Of a DNA stretch of 64,000 bases, positions 44,461-53,233 are shown piece after piece; position 1 is the first letter of the stretch; each line of letters starts with the position of its first letter. The translations under genes were made by a program, and so were the position numbers. The stretch covers positions 1 through 64,000 of the forward strand of contig JASENG010000002.1 of the NCBI GenBank assembly GCA_030027265.1, in the 5' to 3' direction. This DNA comes from Lysinibacillus fusiformis. Its GTDB lineage: Bacteria > Bacillota > Bacilli > Bacillales_A > Planococcaceae. A model generated the notes under the pieces. That model was not told where the DNA came from. It made no database searches and saw only the letters and a list, made by a program, of their open reading frames with translations.

Positions 44461-45300
44461 TCATCTAATTCCGTTGATCAAACCTAACATTTGATCGGCA
44501 ATCGTAATGGCGCGGGAACTAAATTGATAATTTCGTTGTGCATTGATCAAATTTGACATTTCAGTCGATAGATTAACGTTTGAAAGCTCTAATGATCCAT
44601 TTGTGATGCCCACTTCAGTTCGGGCTGCGCCTTGCAAATCTACTAGAATATCAGCCTGATTATAGCCTAATTCAGCAAAGTTTGTAGGTAATCCGATATA
44701 CGTATCCGAAACATGCTCCATCACTTGAGGTGTTTGAATCTCTGTAATCCCTAATTCGAAAGTTAATGAATCCCCGTCTGGATAATTCACGCCTAATGTT
44801 CCATCTGCTGCTAAGCTAAAATTGCTTACATCATCAGGGAAATAAATAGCGTTACCATCTGAATCAGCTACTGGATATCCATCCCCATTAACTAGCATCA
44901 CTTGTCCATTGTCAACTGGTGTTACATAAAAATCACCTTGACGGGAATAGACTGTTCTTTGCCCGTTTTCACCATCTGGCATAAGAATATTAAAGTATTG
45001 TTTTTCCTTTGTGAATGCTAAGTCTAAATCGCGGTCCGTTGTTTGTAGGCCGCCTTGTGCAAAGTTCGTTTGAATTTGTCCAAGTTGGGCACCCACACCA
45101 TAGCGAATACCGACTGGCGAATTTCGAACCGTAGGATCTAATTGATCATTGTTAAATTGTTGGTAAAGAAGTTCAGAGAAAGTAGCTTCTTTCGCTTTAT
45201 AACCTGCTGTATTGCTATTGGCAATGTTATTACTGATTGTATCAATTTGATTTTGCAGCTGTCCTAATGTGTTTGTTGCTGTAATCATTGTACGAAGCAT
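44461..45300 (-). CDS. flhP: Flagellar hook-basal body rod protein FlhP (FlgG-like)
   Basis: A 279-residue flagellar rod/hook-type protein. N-terminal NQIDTISNNIANSNTAGYKAKEATF and C-terminal LSTEMSNLINAQRNYQFSSRAI are the paired terminal helices of the FlgE/F/G family. It would be exported by the flagellar apparatus and form part of the distal rod. In B. subtilis FlhO and FlhP are encoded together next to mbl, exactly as here. GGGAGG precedes the ATG, 15 nt after the flhO stop. Confidence 0.93.
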   Translation of the reverse strand: MLRTMITATNTLGQLQNQIDTISNNIANSNTAGYKAKEATFSELLYQQFNNDQLDPTVRNSPVGIRYGVGAQLGQIQTNFAQGGLQTTDRDLDLAFTKEKQYFNILMPDGENGQRTVYSRQGDFYVTPVDNGQVMLVNGDGYPVADSDGNAIYFPDDVSNFSLAADGTLGVNYPDGDSLTFELGITEIQTPQVMEHVSDTYIGLPTNFAELGYNQADILVDLQGAARTEVGITNGSLELSNVNLSTEMSNLINAQRNYQFSSRAITIADQMLGLINGIR

Positions 45301-45315
45301 GATTTATCCTCCCTC

Positions 45316-46152
45316 TTATACTCTTCCAATTTCATTTACGGCTTTTTCCATGCTTTTATCATAGGCTTGCAATACCTTTTGGTTGGCTTCAAAGGCACGA
45401 TAGGCTGTTAATAGATCTGTCATCGATTGAGCAGAATCAACATTTGAGCCCTCCAGGTAACTTTGTTTCATGGAGAAAGTAACGCCATCTTGTTCGAATA
45501 CACTTGGTAAAGCTGTTCCATCTATTGTACGGTATACCCCATTATCTTGTTTCACTAATGTGTTAGGATTCGCAGAGAAAGAAACGCCAAGTGATGCGGC
45601 TAGTTCATCATTTACAACGATATTCCCTTCTTCTGTAAGAGTGAACTGGTCGTTTGGCAATTGAATTCGTTCACCTTCATCGGAGAGGACATATAATCCT
45701 TGTGCGTTAACTAAGTAGCCTTGTCCATCTAATGTGAAGTTCCCGTTACGTGTATAGGCTTCTCCGCCTTCTGCATGCTCCAGTCGGAAAAAGATTGTCC
45801 CTACTTCGCCAGATTCTTCATCTGTCGGCATTGCGCCGTTTATAAGGGCTACGTCCGTACTCTGGCTAGTTTCATAAAGTGAACCTTGTGTATAGTTAGC
45901 TAGCGTTTCCTGTAAATAGACGCCTGTATTTACCGAACCAATTTGCTGAAGCTGTGCTGCGCTAAGTTTGTTTTGAGTTGGTATATTCGTGCTTCCGACA
46001 GCAGATAACAACATATCAGGAAAAGAACGAATTGTTGATTGATCTGACTTAAAACCAGGTGTATTGGCATTTGCCATATTGTTTGTAATTATTTCTGTTT
46101 TTCTTTGTTGAGACACCATACCCGTTGCGACAGTATAAAATCCTTTAAACAA
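45316..46152 (-). CDS. flhO: Flagellar hook-basal body rod protein FlhO (FlgF-like)
   Basis: A 278-residue protein of the same family as its neighbour FlhP: N-terminal QQRKTEIITNNMANANTPGFK and C-terminal SMTDLLTAYRAFEANQKVLQAYD. Start is TTG at 46152 with AGAGGTGA nine nt upstream. First gene of the two-gene flhO-flhP unit, 110 nt downstream of mbl. Confidence 0.93.
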   Translation of the reverse strand: MFKGFYTVATGMVSQQRKTEIITNNMANANTPGFKSDQSTIRSFPDMLLSAVGSTNIPTQNKLSAAQLQQIGSVNTGVYLQETLANYTQGSLYETSQSTDVALINGAMPTDEESGEVGTIFFRLEHAEGGEAYTRNGNFTLDGQGYLVNAQGLYVLSDEGERIQLPNDQFTLTEEGNIVVNDELAASLGVSFSANPNTLVKQDNGVYRTIDGTALPSVFEQDGVTFSMKQSYLEGSNVDSAQSMTDLLTAYRAFEANQKVLQAYDKSMEKAVNEIGRV

Positions 46153-46261
46153 TGTTGCTCACCTCTAAATTTATTTTGTAATAAGTCAGATGTTATATCA
46201 ACTTGACCCTTTTATCCTTAATCACAAGACTTGATGCAAGTTTTAATTGGTTTTTGGCTCG

Positions 46262-47260
46262 TTAAATACGAGAACCAGGAGAACGATCGATGTTATCAAG
46301 CATTAGGCCTGTCCCAACAGCGACACAATCCATCGGGTTCTCAGCTACAAATACTGGAACCTTTAACTCTTGTGTAAGCAGCTGATCCATTCCATGCAGC
46401 AATGCTCCGCCACCAGTAATGCAAACACCGCGATCAATAATATCTGCTGATAATTCAGGAGGCGTTTTTTCAAGAACATTTTTGGCAGATTGGACAATTA
46501 AAGAAACCGATTCATGTAAGGCTTTTTCAATTTCTGTCGAGTGAATCTCAATTGTTCTTGGTAATCCAGTTACCATGTCACGACCGCGTATTTCCATTGA
46601 TTCTTCACGACTGCCTGGATAAACTGTACCGATTTGCATTTTGATTGCTTCAGCAGTACGTTCACCGATTAAAAGTTTATATTGTTTTTTTATGTATTGC
46701 AGAATATCGTTATCAAAAACATCTCCAGCTACTTTAATTGACTCACTAGTAACGATATCGCCCATTGAAAGAACTGCTACATCCGTAGTACCGCCACCGA
46801 TATCTACTACCATGTTGCCGCTAGGTTGGAATATATCCATACCTGCACCAATTGCAGCTACCTTTGGTTCTTCCTCTAAGTATACTTTTTTGCCGCCCGA
46901 CTTTTCAGCCGCTTCTCTAATTGCTTTTTGCTCCACACTTGTAATGTTTGTTGGACAGCAAATAAGAATACGTGGTTTTGAGAAGACTCCCTTTACGTCT
47001 AACTTATTTATAAAATATTTTAACATAGCTTCCGTCACATCGAAATCCGCAATTACTCCGTCTTTTAATGGACGAATCGCGACAATATTCCCAGGAGTAC
47101 GTCCCACCATTTGACGCGCCTCTTCACCTACAGCTAGTACTTTTTTCGTATTCTTATCAATTGCGACAACTGACGGCTCATTTAATACAATCCCTTTTCC
47201 TTTTAAATAGATGAGCACATTTGCTGTTCCTAAATCAATCCCAATATCTTTAGAAAACAT
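46262..47260 (-). CDS. mbl: Actin-like cell-shape protein Mbl (MreB family)
   Basis: A 332-residue bacterial actin. IGIDLGTANVLIYLKGKGI, phosphate-2 motif MVVDIGGGTTDVAVL, adenosine motif ITGGGALLHGMD. It polymerises on the membrane and directs cell-wall elongation. The start at 47260 (MFSKDIGIDLGT) has GGAG-type sequence upstream; the longer frame to 47299 is not supported. It lies directly after spoIIID, which identifies it as Mbl rather than MreB or MreBH. Confidence 0.95.
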   Translation of the reverse strand: MFSKDIGIDLGTANVLIYLKGKGIVLNEPSVVAIDKNTKKVLAVGEEARQMVGRTPGNIVAIRPLKDGVIADFDVTEAMLKYFINKLDVKGVFSKPRILICCPTNITSVEQKAIREAAEKSGGKKVYLEEEPKVAAIGAGMDIFQPSGNMVVDIGGGTTDVAVLSMGDIVTSESIKVAGDVFDNDILQYIKKQYKLLIGERTAEAIKMQIGTVYPGSREESMEIRGRDMVTGLPRTIEIHSTEIEKALHESVSLIVQSAKNVLEKTPPELSADIIDRGVCITGGGALLHGMDQLLTQELKVPVFVAENPMDCVAVGTGLMLDNIDRSPGSRI

Positions 47261-47439
47261 TATTAATTTCTCCTTCCTGCCAATTCCAACATAATACACG
47301 TGCTAGTATATATCATTATCTAGAATATTTTATCATATTCAGATATCAATTACATCTTTATTTATATTGGTTATAAGTACCTGGTCCTTAAACGATTCTG
47401 AATATTATAAATTTTTCAAGGAACAAGTACACTATAGTA

Positions 47440-47484
47440 AAAAAGCACTTAGTTGACTTGGATAAGCCAAACTAAATGCTTTTT
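47440..47484 (-). terminator. Terminator of spoIIID
   Basis: A 15-bp stem with one G-U pair (47440-47454 with 47470-47484), with T6 on the minus strand. The upstream arm touches the last base of the spoIIID stop codon. Confidence 0.85.
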
Positions 47485-47738
47485 CAGTAGTTTCGGGACT
47501 GCCATTTCTTACGTGTCGCTTCCCCTCCTCGTAAATGACGAATTGATTTGTGATATGCTAAGATTTCTTTGACTTCATTTGCTAATTGTTCATTGACTAA
47601 GAATAATCGTTCAGTTAAGTCTTTATGGACAGTACTTTTGGAATAACCCGTCATTTTCGCGAGGACACGAACCGTTTCACCTGTTTCAATAAGCAGCTCC
47701 CCAAGCCGAACGCAGCGATGCCGAATGTGCTCGTGCAC
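47484..47738 (-). CDS. spoIIID: Sporulation transcription factor SpoIIID
   Basis: An 84-residue DNA-binding protein with a helix-turn-helix (VRVLAKMTGYSKSTVHKDLTERL) and the highly conserved ANEVKEILAYHKSIRHLRGGEAT tail. It regulates the mother-cell sigma-E and sigma-K programmes. Slightly shorter than B. subtilis SpoIIID (93). Start is GTG at 47738 with GGAAGAG upstream. It is followed by its own terminator and then mbl, as in B. subtilis. Confidence 0.95.
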   Translation of the reverse strand: MHEHIRHRCVRLGELLIETGETVRVLAKMTGYSKSTVHKDLTERLFLVNEQLANEVKEILAYHKSIRHLRGGEATRKKWQSRNY

Positions 47739-47913
47739 GTTCTCTTCCTTTCTATCGGATATAAGAATGTGCCGTTTTGCTAACGAGAGGTGTTTTTTTC
47801 GACGTGTTCATATTGCGAGTGTTTCAAGGACGTTTGCAACTAGCGATTTAACGTTTATTCACAATATGAGGTTTTTTGAATTTTCAGAACCAAATTTCGC
47901 AAGAAAACTATTA

Positions 47914-48134
47914 GAAAAACACAACTCGACCAAAATGGGTTCGAGTTGATGCTTTTCTTATGCGGATTTCCTTTTACGCTTTCTTTTCCTATCCGCGTAG
48001 AAAAACACAACTCGACCGAAAAAGGGTTCGAGTTGATGTTTTTCTTATGCGGATTTCCTTTTATGCTTCCCTTTCCTATCCGCGCAGAAAAACACAACTC
48101 GACTAAATAATTGGTCGAGTTGTTGTATTTTTTA
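47914..48134. repeat. Three tandem copies of a hairpin-spacer unit (86-87 nt)
   Basis: Hairpins of the form ACAACTCGACC...GGTTCGAGTTG flanked by A5 and T5 start at 47915, 48001 and 48088. Between them lies an almost identical spacer of about 48 nt (TTATGCGGATTTCCTTTTA and TTCCTATCCGCG). Each hairpin has T runs on both strands, so each could be a bidirectional terminator. A fourth dispersed copy of the hairpin is at 53138-53177. It lies between spoIIQ and spoIIID. Confidence 0.85.
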
Positions 48135-48173
48135 TGTAGATAACCCCCAAATCTTATTTCCCTATAAATAAAA

Positions 48174-48248
48174 AACGTCCAATCATCTCATGAGACGTTG
48201 AATAATGGATCCATTTTTCAAACGTTTCCCGAGCATTTATTGGACGTT
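48174..48248 (-). other. Nested multi-stem structure downstream of spoIIQ
   Basis: Outer arms AACGTCCAAT (48174-48183) and ATTGGACGTT (48239-48248) enclose an inner stem centred on the 12-bp palindrome AATGGATCCATT, extended by ACGT-TGAA and TTCA-ACGT pairs, and a CTCATGAG palindrome. T6 follows the outer stem on the minus strand. It may be the spoIIQ terminator with an unusually elaborate loop, or a small structured RNA. The rest of 48249-48458 is plain AT-rich sequence. Confidence 0.5.
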
Positions 48249-48458
48249 CATATTTGCTTGTACAAAATCATTGATCTTTGAATGCAACTTGGCTTATTGC
48301 CTGAACCTGTAACAATAAGCCTTGTTTTTCAAAAATAGGATAGGAAAGATTTTGGCTTTCACATCCGGGAGTCACAGAAAAATTGGCAACATTTGCATAT
48401 TAACATTACATTATTAAACATTTCTTCTTTTAGAATGTTCAACTTAAATTGAAATTTA

Positions 48459-49118
48459 TTAGAAAGCTAAGAAATTTCGTGGGTTTACGTGTTCTCCATC
48501 TTGTAATACTTCAAAGTGGAGGTGGATTCCAGCTGTTGGATTCCATTCGTTTTCGATTGTTGTTGCTAAAGGCTGACCTTGACTTACTTTATCGCCTTCT
48601 TTTACTAGAATGTCTGAAACTGAGCTATAACGTGTTTCCATACCATTTGGATGTGTGATCACAATTTCATTACCAGTAAATTCATCCAGTTTGACTTCAG
48701 TTACCTCGCCACTCATTGCAGCAAGAACTTCAAATGGCTCGTTATTCACGGACAATGATACCCCTGAAGAAGTTGAGAAAGTTTGATTAAACACTAATAG
48801 TGCCTTTTCTCTTGTTGCTTCATCAGCAGTTACATCGTAATAGTCTTGTAGTACTTCTAAGCTGTCTAACGCTTCCTCATTGAACGGGTATTTCAAATTT
48901 TCCGTTCTAGCATTTGTTTCAATGACAGCTGAATCATCAGTAGCTGTTCCTTCTTGAACAACCTCTGTTTCTTCATCATCACCAAGGAGCGCATTATAAC
49001 TAAAAATTAGACCGATTAATACCACAGCGATCGCTGCATAAACTGACGGCCAAAACCATGGCTTTTTTTGCCAACTGTTTTTATTAGGAGAAGTCTTGAT
49101 TTGTTTTTCTTCTCTCAT
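48459..49118 (-). CDS. spoIIQ: SpoIIQ-like degenerate LytM (M23) protein
   Basis: About 219 residues. N-terminal cytoplasmic stretch, one membrane helix at about 25-47, then an M23/LytM fold ending in HLHFEVLQDGEHVNPRNFL. The second zinc motif HxH is kept, but the first (normally HxGIDL-like) reads STSSGVSLS, lacking both His and Asp, so metal-dependent cleavage is unlikely. SpoIIQ of the forespore pairs with SpoIIIAH of the mother cell during engulfment. Start at 49118 (MREEKQ) has AGAGGTGAT eight nt upstream. Gene order spoIID-spoIIQ-spoIIID agrees. Confidence 0.85.
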   Translation of the reverse strand: MREEKQIKTSPNKNSWQKKPWFWPSVYAAIAVVLIGLIFSYNALLGDDEETEVVQEGTATDDSAVIETNARTENLKYPFNEEALDSLEVLQDYYDVTADEATREKALLVFNQTFSTSSGVSLSVNNEPFEVLAAMSGEVTEVKLDEFTGNEIVITHPNGMETRYSSVSDILVKEGDKVSQGQPLATTIENEWNPTAGIHLHFEVLQDGEHVNPRNFLAF

Positions 49119-49185
49119 GTTCATCACCTCTAAACGAAGGATGAACAATATTTTACATTTCTATTCACATTTTGGAAAAAAATCC

Positions 49186-50145
49186 TTATTTTTCACAATT
49201 TAATTTTTCAATACTTGTATTTTTATAGTAATGTTCTATAATTTCATGGGCTGTTGAACCATTATCAGCCATTGCATCCGCCCCGTATTGACTCATTCCG
49301 ACCCCATGCCCATACCCTTCCGTTGTAATCACGACTTGTCCATCTTGCGTTTTGACTTGGAAATCAGTAGAACGTAAGCCTAAAAGAGTTCTAAAATCAC
49401 GGCCTGTCCATTCGTGCCCTTTCATGGTAACGGTTTCTACCCTCCCCGTATTATTTTTCTGTAAACGGATTTGGCTAATATCCTCAATTGTGGATTGAAT
49501 ATTTAACTTGCTGTTCCATTCATCGATCGTAAAAGTGGTAGTCGTTTCATAATTGTCCGCGTATTGAAAATCAGTACTCGCAACAGATTGTAAATACGGC
49601 AGGTCCGTTCCGCTATAATTTGCTGAGCTCTCGGTCATTCCGTTGCTCATGGAATGGAACATAGCCGTGATCAGCTCTCCATTGTATTCAATCACCTCAC
49701 CACGAGTACTTTCAACAGCCTCCCGAACTTTCGTTTCATAATCCTCATAGGAATCGTCCCAATTTTCCTTCCTAGTATCCTCATCATAGAAAACTTGTCT
49801 AGCAACGGTTGGTTCGATTGGGGTTTGTCCATAATTGGTCGATTTCAAAACGTAAGTCCTTGCCGCTATTGCTTGAGCCTTTAATGCTTCCAGATTAAAT
49901 CCAACCGGCATCTCGGCTGCCACCACTCCGATAACATACTCTTCCAGATCAATAGGAACATCACTTCCACTCACCTGTATCATCACCATACAAGCATTCT
50001 CAGGAGCTTTGGTGGAGGACGTTGGTGCTGCTTCAGACTTTTGTTCAGAGCTCTTAAAGAAAAAAGGAAAGAAAAAAAGTGCAATAACTAAACCGATGAC
50101 TGATACAACCATTATTGGGTTACGATTATTTTTTATTTTTTTCAT
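49186..50145 (-). CDS. spoIID: Stage II sporulation protein SpoIID (lytic transglycosylase)
   Basis: A 319-residue membrane-anchored enzyme: one N-terminal membrane helix (about 13-30), then the SpoIID/LytB domain with LEEYVIGVVAAEMP, LKAQAIAARTYVL and GHGVGMSQYGADAMA. It degrades septal peptidoglycan in the mother cell during engulfment. No recognisable ribosome-binding site precedes the ATG at 50145, and a sigma-E-like promoter lies almost on top of the start, so the mRNA may be leaderless. It is 689 nt downstream of murA, across array D. Confidence 0.93.
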   Translation of the reverse strand: MKKIKNNRNPIMVVSVIGLVIALFFFPFFFKSSEQKSEAAPTSSTKAPENACMVMIQVSGSDVPIDLEEYVIGVVAAEMPVGFNLEALKAQAIAARTYVLKSTNYGQTPIEPTVARQVFYDEDTRKENWDDSYEDYETKVREAVESTRGEVIEYNGELITAMFHSMSNGMTESSANYSGTDLPYLQSVASTDFQYADNYETTTTFTIDEWNSKLNIQSTIEDISQIRLQKNNTGRVETVTMKGHEWTGRDFRTLLGLRSTDFQVKTQDGQVVITTEGYGHGVGMSQYGADAMADNGSTAHEIIEHYYKNTSIEKLNCEK

Positions 50146-50151
50146 ACATAT

Positions 50152-50181
50152 TACTTATGAATGAAAAAGCAAGATTATGAG
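50152..50181 (-). promoter_or_regulatory. spoIID: Possible sigma-E promoter of spoIID
   Basis: On the minus strand CTCATAAT (50174-50181) and CATAAGTA (50152-50159) with a 14-nt spacer resemble the sigma-E consensus (KMATATT and CATACAMT). Transcription would begin at or next to the ATG. Confidence 0.4.
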
Positions 50182-50358
50182 TTTTCGTGCTGGGATTTTT
50201 AAAAGAAATTTATCCTACTATCTTGTTTCAGGTGAAATGGTTGTTTGTAATGGCATTCATCGGGGAGCTGCGCTTCTACTTGTGGGGAGTTTGCGTTTGA
50301 GAGGAAATTTAGAGAGGGCACGGAAATTGTGGTTAAGTGATGGCAAGTTGTGTTTTCC

Positions 50359-50664
50359 GCTCAGTTTTCGGGGCTATGTGATCAATTAGTGCCCCTTCCG
50401 CTCAATTCTCCCCCTATCTGATCAATAAACTCGCTATCCGCTCAATCCTCGCCCTATGTGATCAAAAAGCTCTCTATCCGCTCAATTCTCTCCCCATGTG
50501 ATCAATAAACTCGCTATCTGATCAATTAGTGCCTCTTCCGCTCAATTCTCCCCCTATCTGATCAATAAACTCGCTATCCGCTCAATTCTCTCCCCATGTG
50601 ATCAATAAACTCTCTATCCGCTCAATTCTCTCCCTATGTGATCAAAAAGCTCTCTATCCGATCA
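50359..50664. repeat. Array D: GCTCA/GATCA motifs every 20 nt (inverted orientation)
   Basis: Sixteen motifs with G at 50359, 50380, 50400 and then every 20 nt exactly to 50660. Read on the minus strand they are the same TGAGCGG and TGATCA(C) units as arrays B and C. The two types alternate except at 50500/50520 and 50640/50660, where two GATCA copies are adjacent. It lies between murA and spoIID. Short frames in this interval are shadows of the repeat. Confidence 0.92.
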
Positions 50665-50710
50665 ATCGGCTTCTTTTTTCAATCATCTCAGCCATTTCTC
50701 GCTCCAAAAT

Positions 50711-50746
50711 AAAAACGACAAAACTCTTCGGAAAGAATTTTGTCGT
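50711..50746 (-). terminator. Terminator of murA
   Basis: ACGACAAAA-TCTT and AAGA-TTTTGTCGT arms (50715-50746, one wobble), T5 on the minus strand. Confidence 0.83.
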
Positions 50747-50833
50747 GAAATTTTTAAATTGTTAGTTCTATTTTTGATTTTAATTACGTATGTTTGATTA
50801 AAATGAAAATGTATGCTGAATTTTAAAGATTGG

Positions 50834-52156
50834 TTAAATTTCAACAACCTGTTCTTTGGATTCTACATTTCGTACTTCTTCCGATGGCTCTTCATCATTG
50901 ACGCGTTCGATGATGGCACCTAAAGAAGCAAGTTTTTTATGGAAATCAACATATCCGCGGTCCAAGTGAGTTAGCTTTGTTACACGCGTTACCCCTTCAG
51001 AAACAAGTCCGGCTAAAATTAATGCAGCTGCTGCACGCAAATCTGTTGCCGACACTTCTGCACCTTGTAATTTTACAGGTCCTTCGATAAACACAGTACG
51101 GCCTTCGATTTTCGCTTGAGCGTTCATACGGCGGAATTCTTCCACATGCATGAATCGATTTTCGAATACTGTTTCGGTAATGATGCTAGTGCCTTCTGCC
51201 GTTAGTAGTAACGCCATCATTTGCGCTTGCATATCTGTCGGGAAGCCAGGGTGAGGCATTGTTTTTAAATCAACTGCTTTTAATGGCTGATTTGCACGGA
51301 CTCTTAACCCTTCACCTTCTTCAACTACTTCTACACCCATCTCACGTAATTTCGCGATGAGCGCAGACATATGCTCAGGAACCGCGTTTTCAATAAAGAC
51401 ATCTCCACGAGTGATAGCGGCCGCAACCATGAACGTACCAGCTTCGATACGGTCTGGAATGATGTGATGAGTTGTACCATATAACTCTTTTACACCTTCA
51501 ACGCGGATTGTGTCCGTTCCTGCACCGATTACACGGCCACCCATACTATTGATGAAGTTCGCTAAGTCCACAATTTCTGGCTCTTTCGCCGCGTTTTCAA
51601 TAATTGTTGTCCCTTTTGCTAAAGCAGCAGCAGTCATAATATTTTCTGTTGCTCCTACACTTGGGAAATCCAGATAGATCTCAGCACCTTTAAGGCCATC
51701 CACAGTTTTTGCTTCTACATAGCCATGCCCAAAAGAAATTTTGGCACCCATTGCTTCGAAGCCTTTTAAATGCAGCTCGATTGGACGGGATCCAATCGCA
51801 CAGCCACCAGGCAATGCAACACGGGCATAGCCATTGCGTGCTAATAACGAGCCCATCACTAAAATAGAAGCACGCATTTTACTTACATATTCAAACTGTG
51901 CCTCACTTGATAATTGTTTTTCTGCATTTATATGGATTTCATTTTTTTCTACGTTGTATTCTACTTCGGCATTTAAGCTTTTTAGTACTTCATTTATTGT
52001 ATGAACATCCGCTAAATTCGGAACGTCTTTAATGATATTCGTCTTCTTTGATGCTAACAATGAAGCAGCTAGGATTGGTAGTACGGCGTTTTTGGCTCCT
52101 TCAACTTTTACGATACCTCGTAACTTTTGGCCTCCCGTAACAATAATTTTCTCCAC
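50834..52156 (-). CDS. murA: UDP-N-acetylglucosamine 1-carboxyvinyltransferase MurA
   Basis: About 440 residues. It performs the first committed step of peptidoglycan synthesis, PEP plus UDP-GlcNAc. The catalytic Cys is in [16 protein letters not shown] (near residue 119), and [17 protein letters not shown] is the N-terminal signature. The start is GTG at 52156 ((M)[13 protein letters not shown]), with GGAGGG seven nt upstream; the ATG at 52177 is only read-through into that site. Orthologous to MurAA by location beside the atp operon. A small frame overlaps its start (see 52101-52217). Confidence 0.95.
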   Translation of the reverse strand: MEKIIVTGGQKLRGIVKVEGAKNAVLPILAASLLASKKTNIIKDVPNLADVHTINEVLKSLNAEVEYNVEKNEIHINAEKQLSSEAQFEYVSKMRASILVMGSLLARNGYARVALPGGCAIGSRPIELHLKGFEAMGAKISFGHGYVEAKTVDGLKGAEIYLDFPSVGATENIMTAAALAKGTTIIENAAKEPEIVDLANFINSMGGRVIGAGTDTIRVEGVKELYGTTHHIIPDRIEAGTFMVAAAITRGDVFIENAVPEHMSALIAKLREMGVEVVEEGEGLRVRANQPLKAVDLKTMPHPGFPTDMQAQMMALLLTAEGTSIITETVFENRFMHVEEFRRMNAQAKIEGRTVFIEGPVKLQGAEVSATDLRAAAALILAGLVSEGVTRVTKLTHLDRGYVDFHKKLASLGAIIERVNDEEPSEEVRNVESKEQVVEI

Positions 52157-52217
52157 AATTCGTCCCTCCGAATTCAATTGTCCAAAACCTGTCGAACCTT
52201 GATGAATGGTTAAACAT
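52101..52217 (-). CDS. Possible 38-codon leader ORF overlapping the murA start
   Basis: ATG at 52217 is preceded by GAGGTGATT, an almost ideal ribosome-binding site. The frame [20 protein letters not shown]... runs for 38 codons in a different frame and stops (TGA at 52101-52103) inside murA, 56 nt past its GTG. A ribosome on this frame would pass over the murA initiation site, so it could couple or inhibit murA translation. The peptide resembles nothing known to me. Confidence 0.35.
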   Translation of the reverse strand: MFNHSSRFDRFWTIEFGGTNCGENYCYGRPKVTRYRKS

Positions 52218-52857
52218 TAAATCACCTCGGCGTTTATATTTACCAGATCAATCTTAAGTTCCTTCGATATTTTCTGCTAAAAATTTTCATGATCCGCCAG
52301 AGGCTCTAACCTCATTCAAGTTAATTTTAATTTTCTAAATTTCATCTTTAAATTTTTGAAATACTTATTTTGTCATAAGAGTAAAATTGAATGAAGTTAT
52401 TAATCACAAAAACTATCAATATAGTACTTCTAAATCAAGAGTATAACAAGCATCCAAATCACTATTTTACAGGAAATCTAAATAATTTTCTACAATTTAT
52501 ATTACGCTGAATTAAACATATGTGTGAATTTTATACATCCCGATACTGTATAAAAAAAATAATTGCAATTATTGGATATATACCCAAGCAAAAGACCCTA
52601 AAACAATTTTCTACATTATTACCTAGGAAATAATAAAAACTTGTGTTTTCCGCCAAAGCTTAGCTAATCAGACATAATTTTCAAATTTGCAGGTACAAAG
52701 ACTTAAATTCCAGATTAATAAGAATCCCTGAAAAAATAAGTATGTAGAAGTTTAACCGAGCTCTTATATATATTATGTAACGAAAAACGAATTGTCATTT
52801 GTCCTTACAGGATATATAAATTGCCCTGTTTTAACAAATTTAACCTATTATTGCTGC
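52218..52857. other. Long AT-rich interval between ywzB and murA
   Basis: This 640-nt stretch holds no credible gene. TTGTTA and TACTAT with 17-nt spacing (minus strand, near 52425-52452) could be a murA promoter. In B. subtilis the small gene ywmB lies near here; I see no trace of it. Confidence 0.4.
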
Positions 52858-53100
52858 TTACGAAAAAATGTATGGTAATTGTTGTGACCAAGTGGAAAAA
52901 TCAATAATAAAATTAGACACACTTGTTCCGATTGCGATACTCAATAATATGTAGATCAACTGAATTTGAAATACTTTTCCTTTTTTAAATAGCTGTTCTA
53001 GTCGGAAAGCTTGCAGCGCATAAAAGGTAATTGCGATAAAAAAAATATGTGAAACCAATCCTATAATGGCTTGAACACCCAATGTTTGATACACTTCCAT
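52858..53100 (-). CDS. ywzB: YwzB family (DUF1146) small membrane protein
   Basis: An 80-residue protein with two membrane helices (about 8-32 and 48-72). Size, topology and position between atpC and murA match B. subtilis YwzB, a DUF1146 protein of unknown function. AGGAGG lies close upstream of the ATG at 53100. Confidence 0.82.
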   Translation of the reverse strand: MEVYQTLGVQAIIGLVSHIFFIAITFYALQAFRLEQLFKKGKVFQIQLIYILLSIAIGTSVSNFIIDFSTWSQQLPYIFS

Positions 53101-53137
53101 ATTAAATCCTCCTAAAGATAAGAATTTACATATTTAG

Positions 53138-53177
53138 AAAAACTCAACTCGACCAAAATCGGTCGAGTTGATGTTTT
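53138..53177. terminator. Bidirectional hairpin, dispersed copy of the 47.9-48.1 kb family
   Basis: CAACTCGACC (53145-53154) pairs with GGTCGAGTTG (53161-53170), flanked by A5 and T4. Same arm sequence as the three hairpins near 48 kb. Located between atpC and ywzB. Confidence 0.8.
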
Positions 53178-53195
53178 ATGTGCTTATCCACTAAA

Positions 53196-53221
53196 AAAGC
53201 GGACAGTTGCCCGTCCGCTTT
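53196..53221 (-). terminator. Terminator of the atp operon
   Basis: AAAGCGGAC (53196-53204) pairs with GTCCGCTTT (53213-53221), with T6 on the minus strand, 12 nt after the atpC stop. Confidence 0.88.
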
Positions 53222-53233
53222 CTTTTAAAAAAA

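Noticed and set aside
47855-48097. 80-codon ORF with internal repeats
   Set aside because: The amino-acid repeats only reflect the tandem hairpin units; no ribosome-binding site.
50177-50389. 70-codon ORF before spoIID
   Set aside because: Runs into array D, has no ribosome-binding site and no recognisable protein features.
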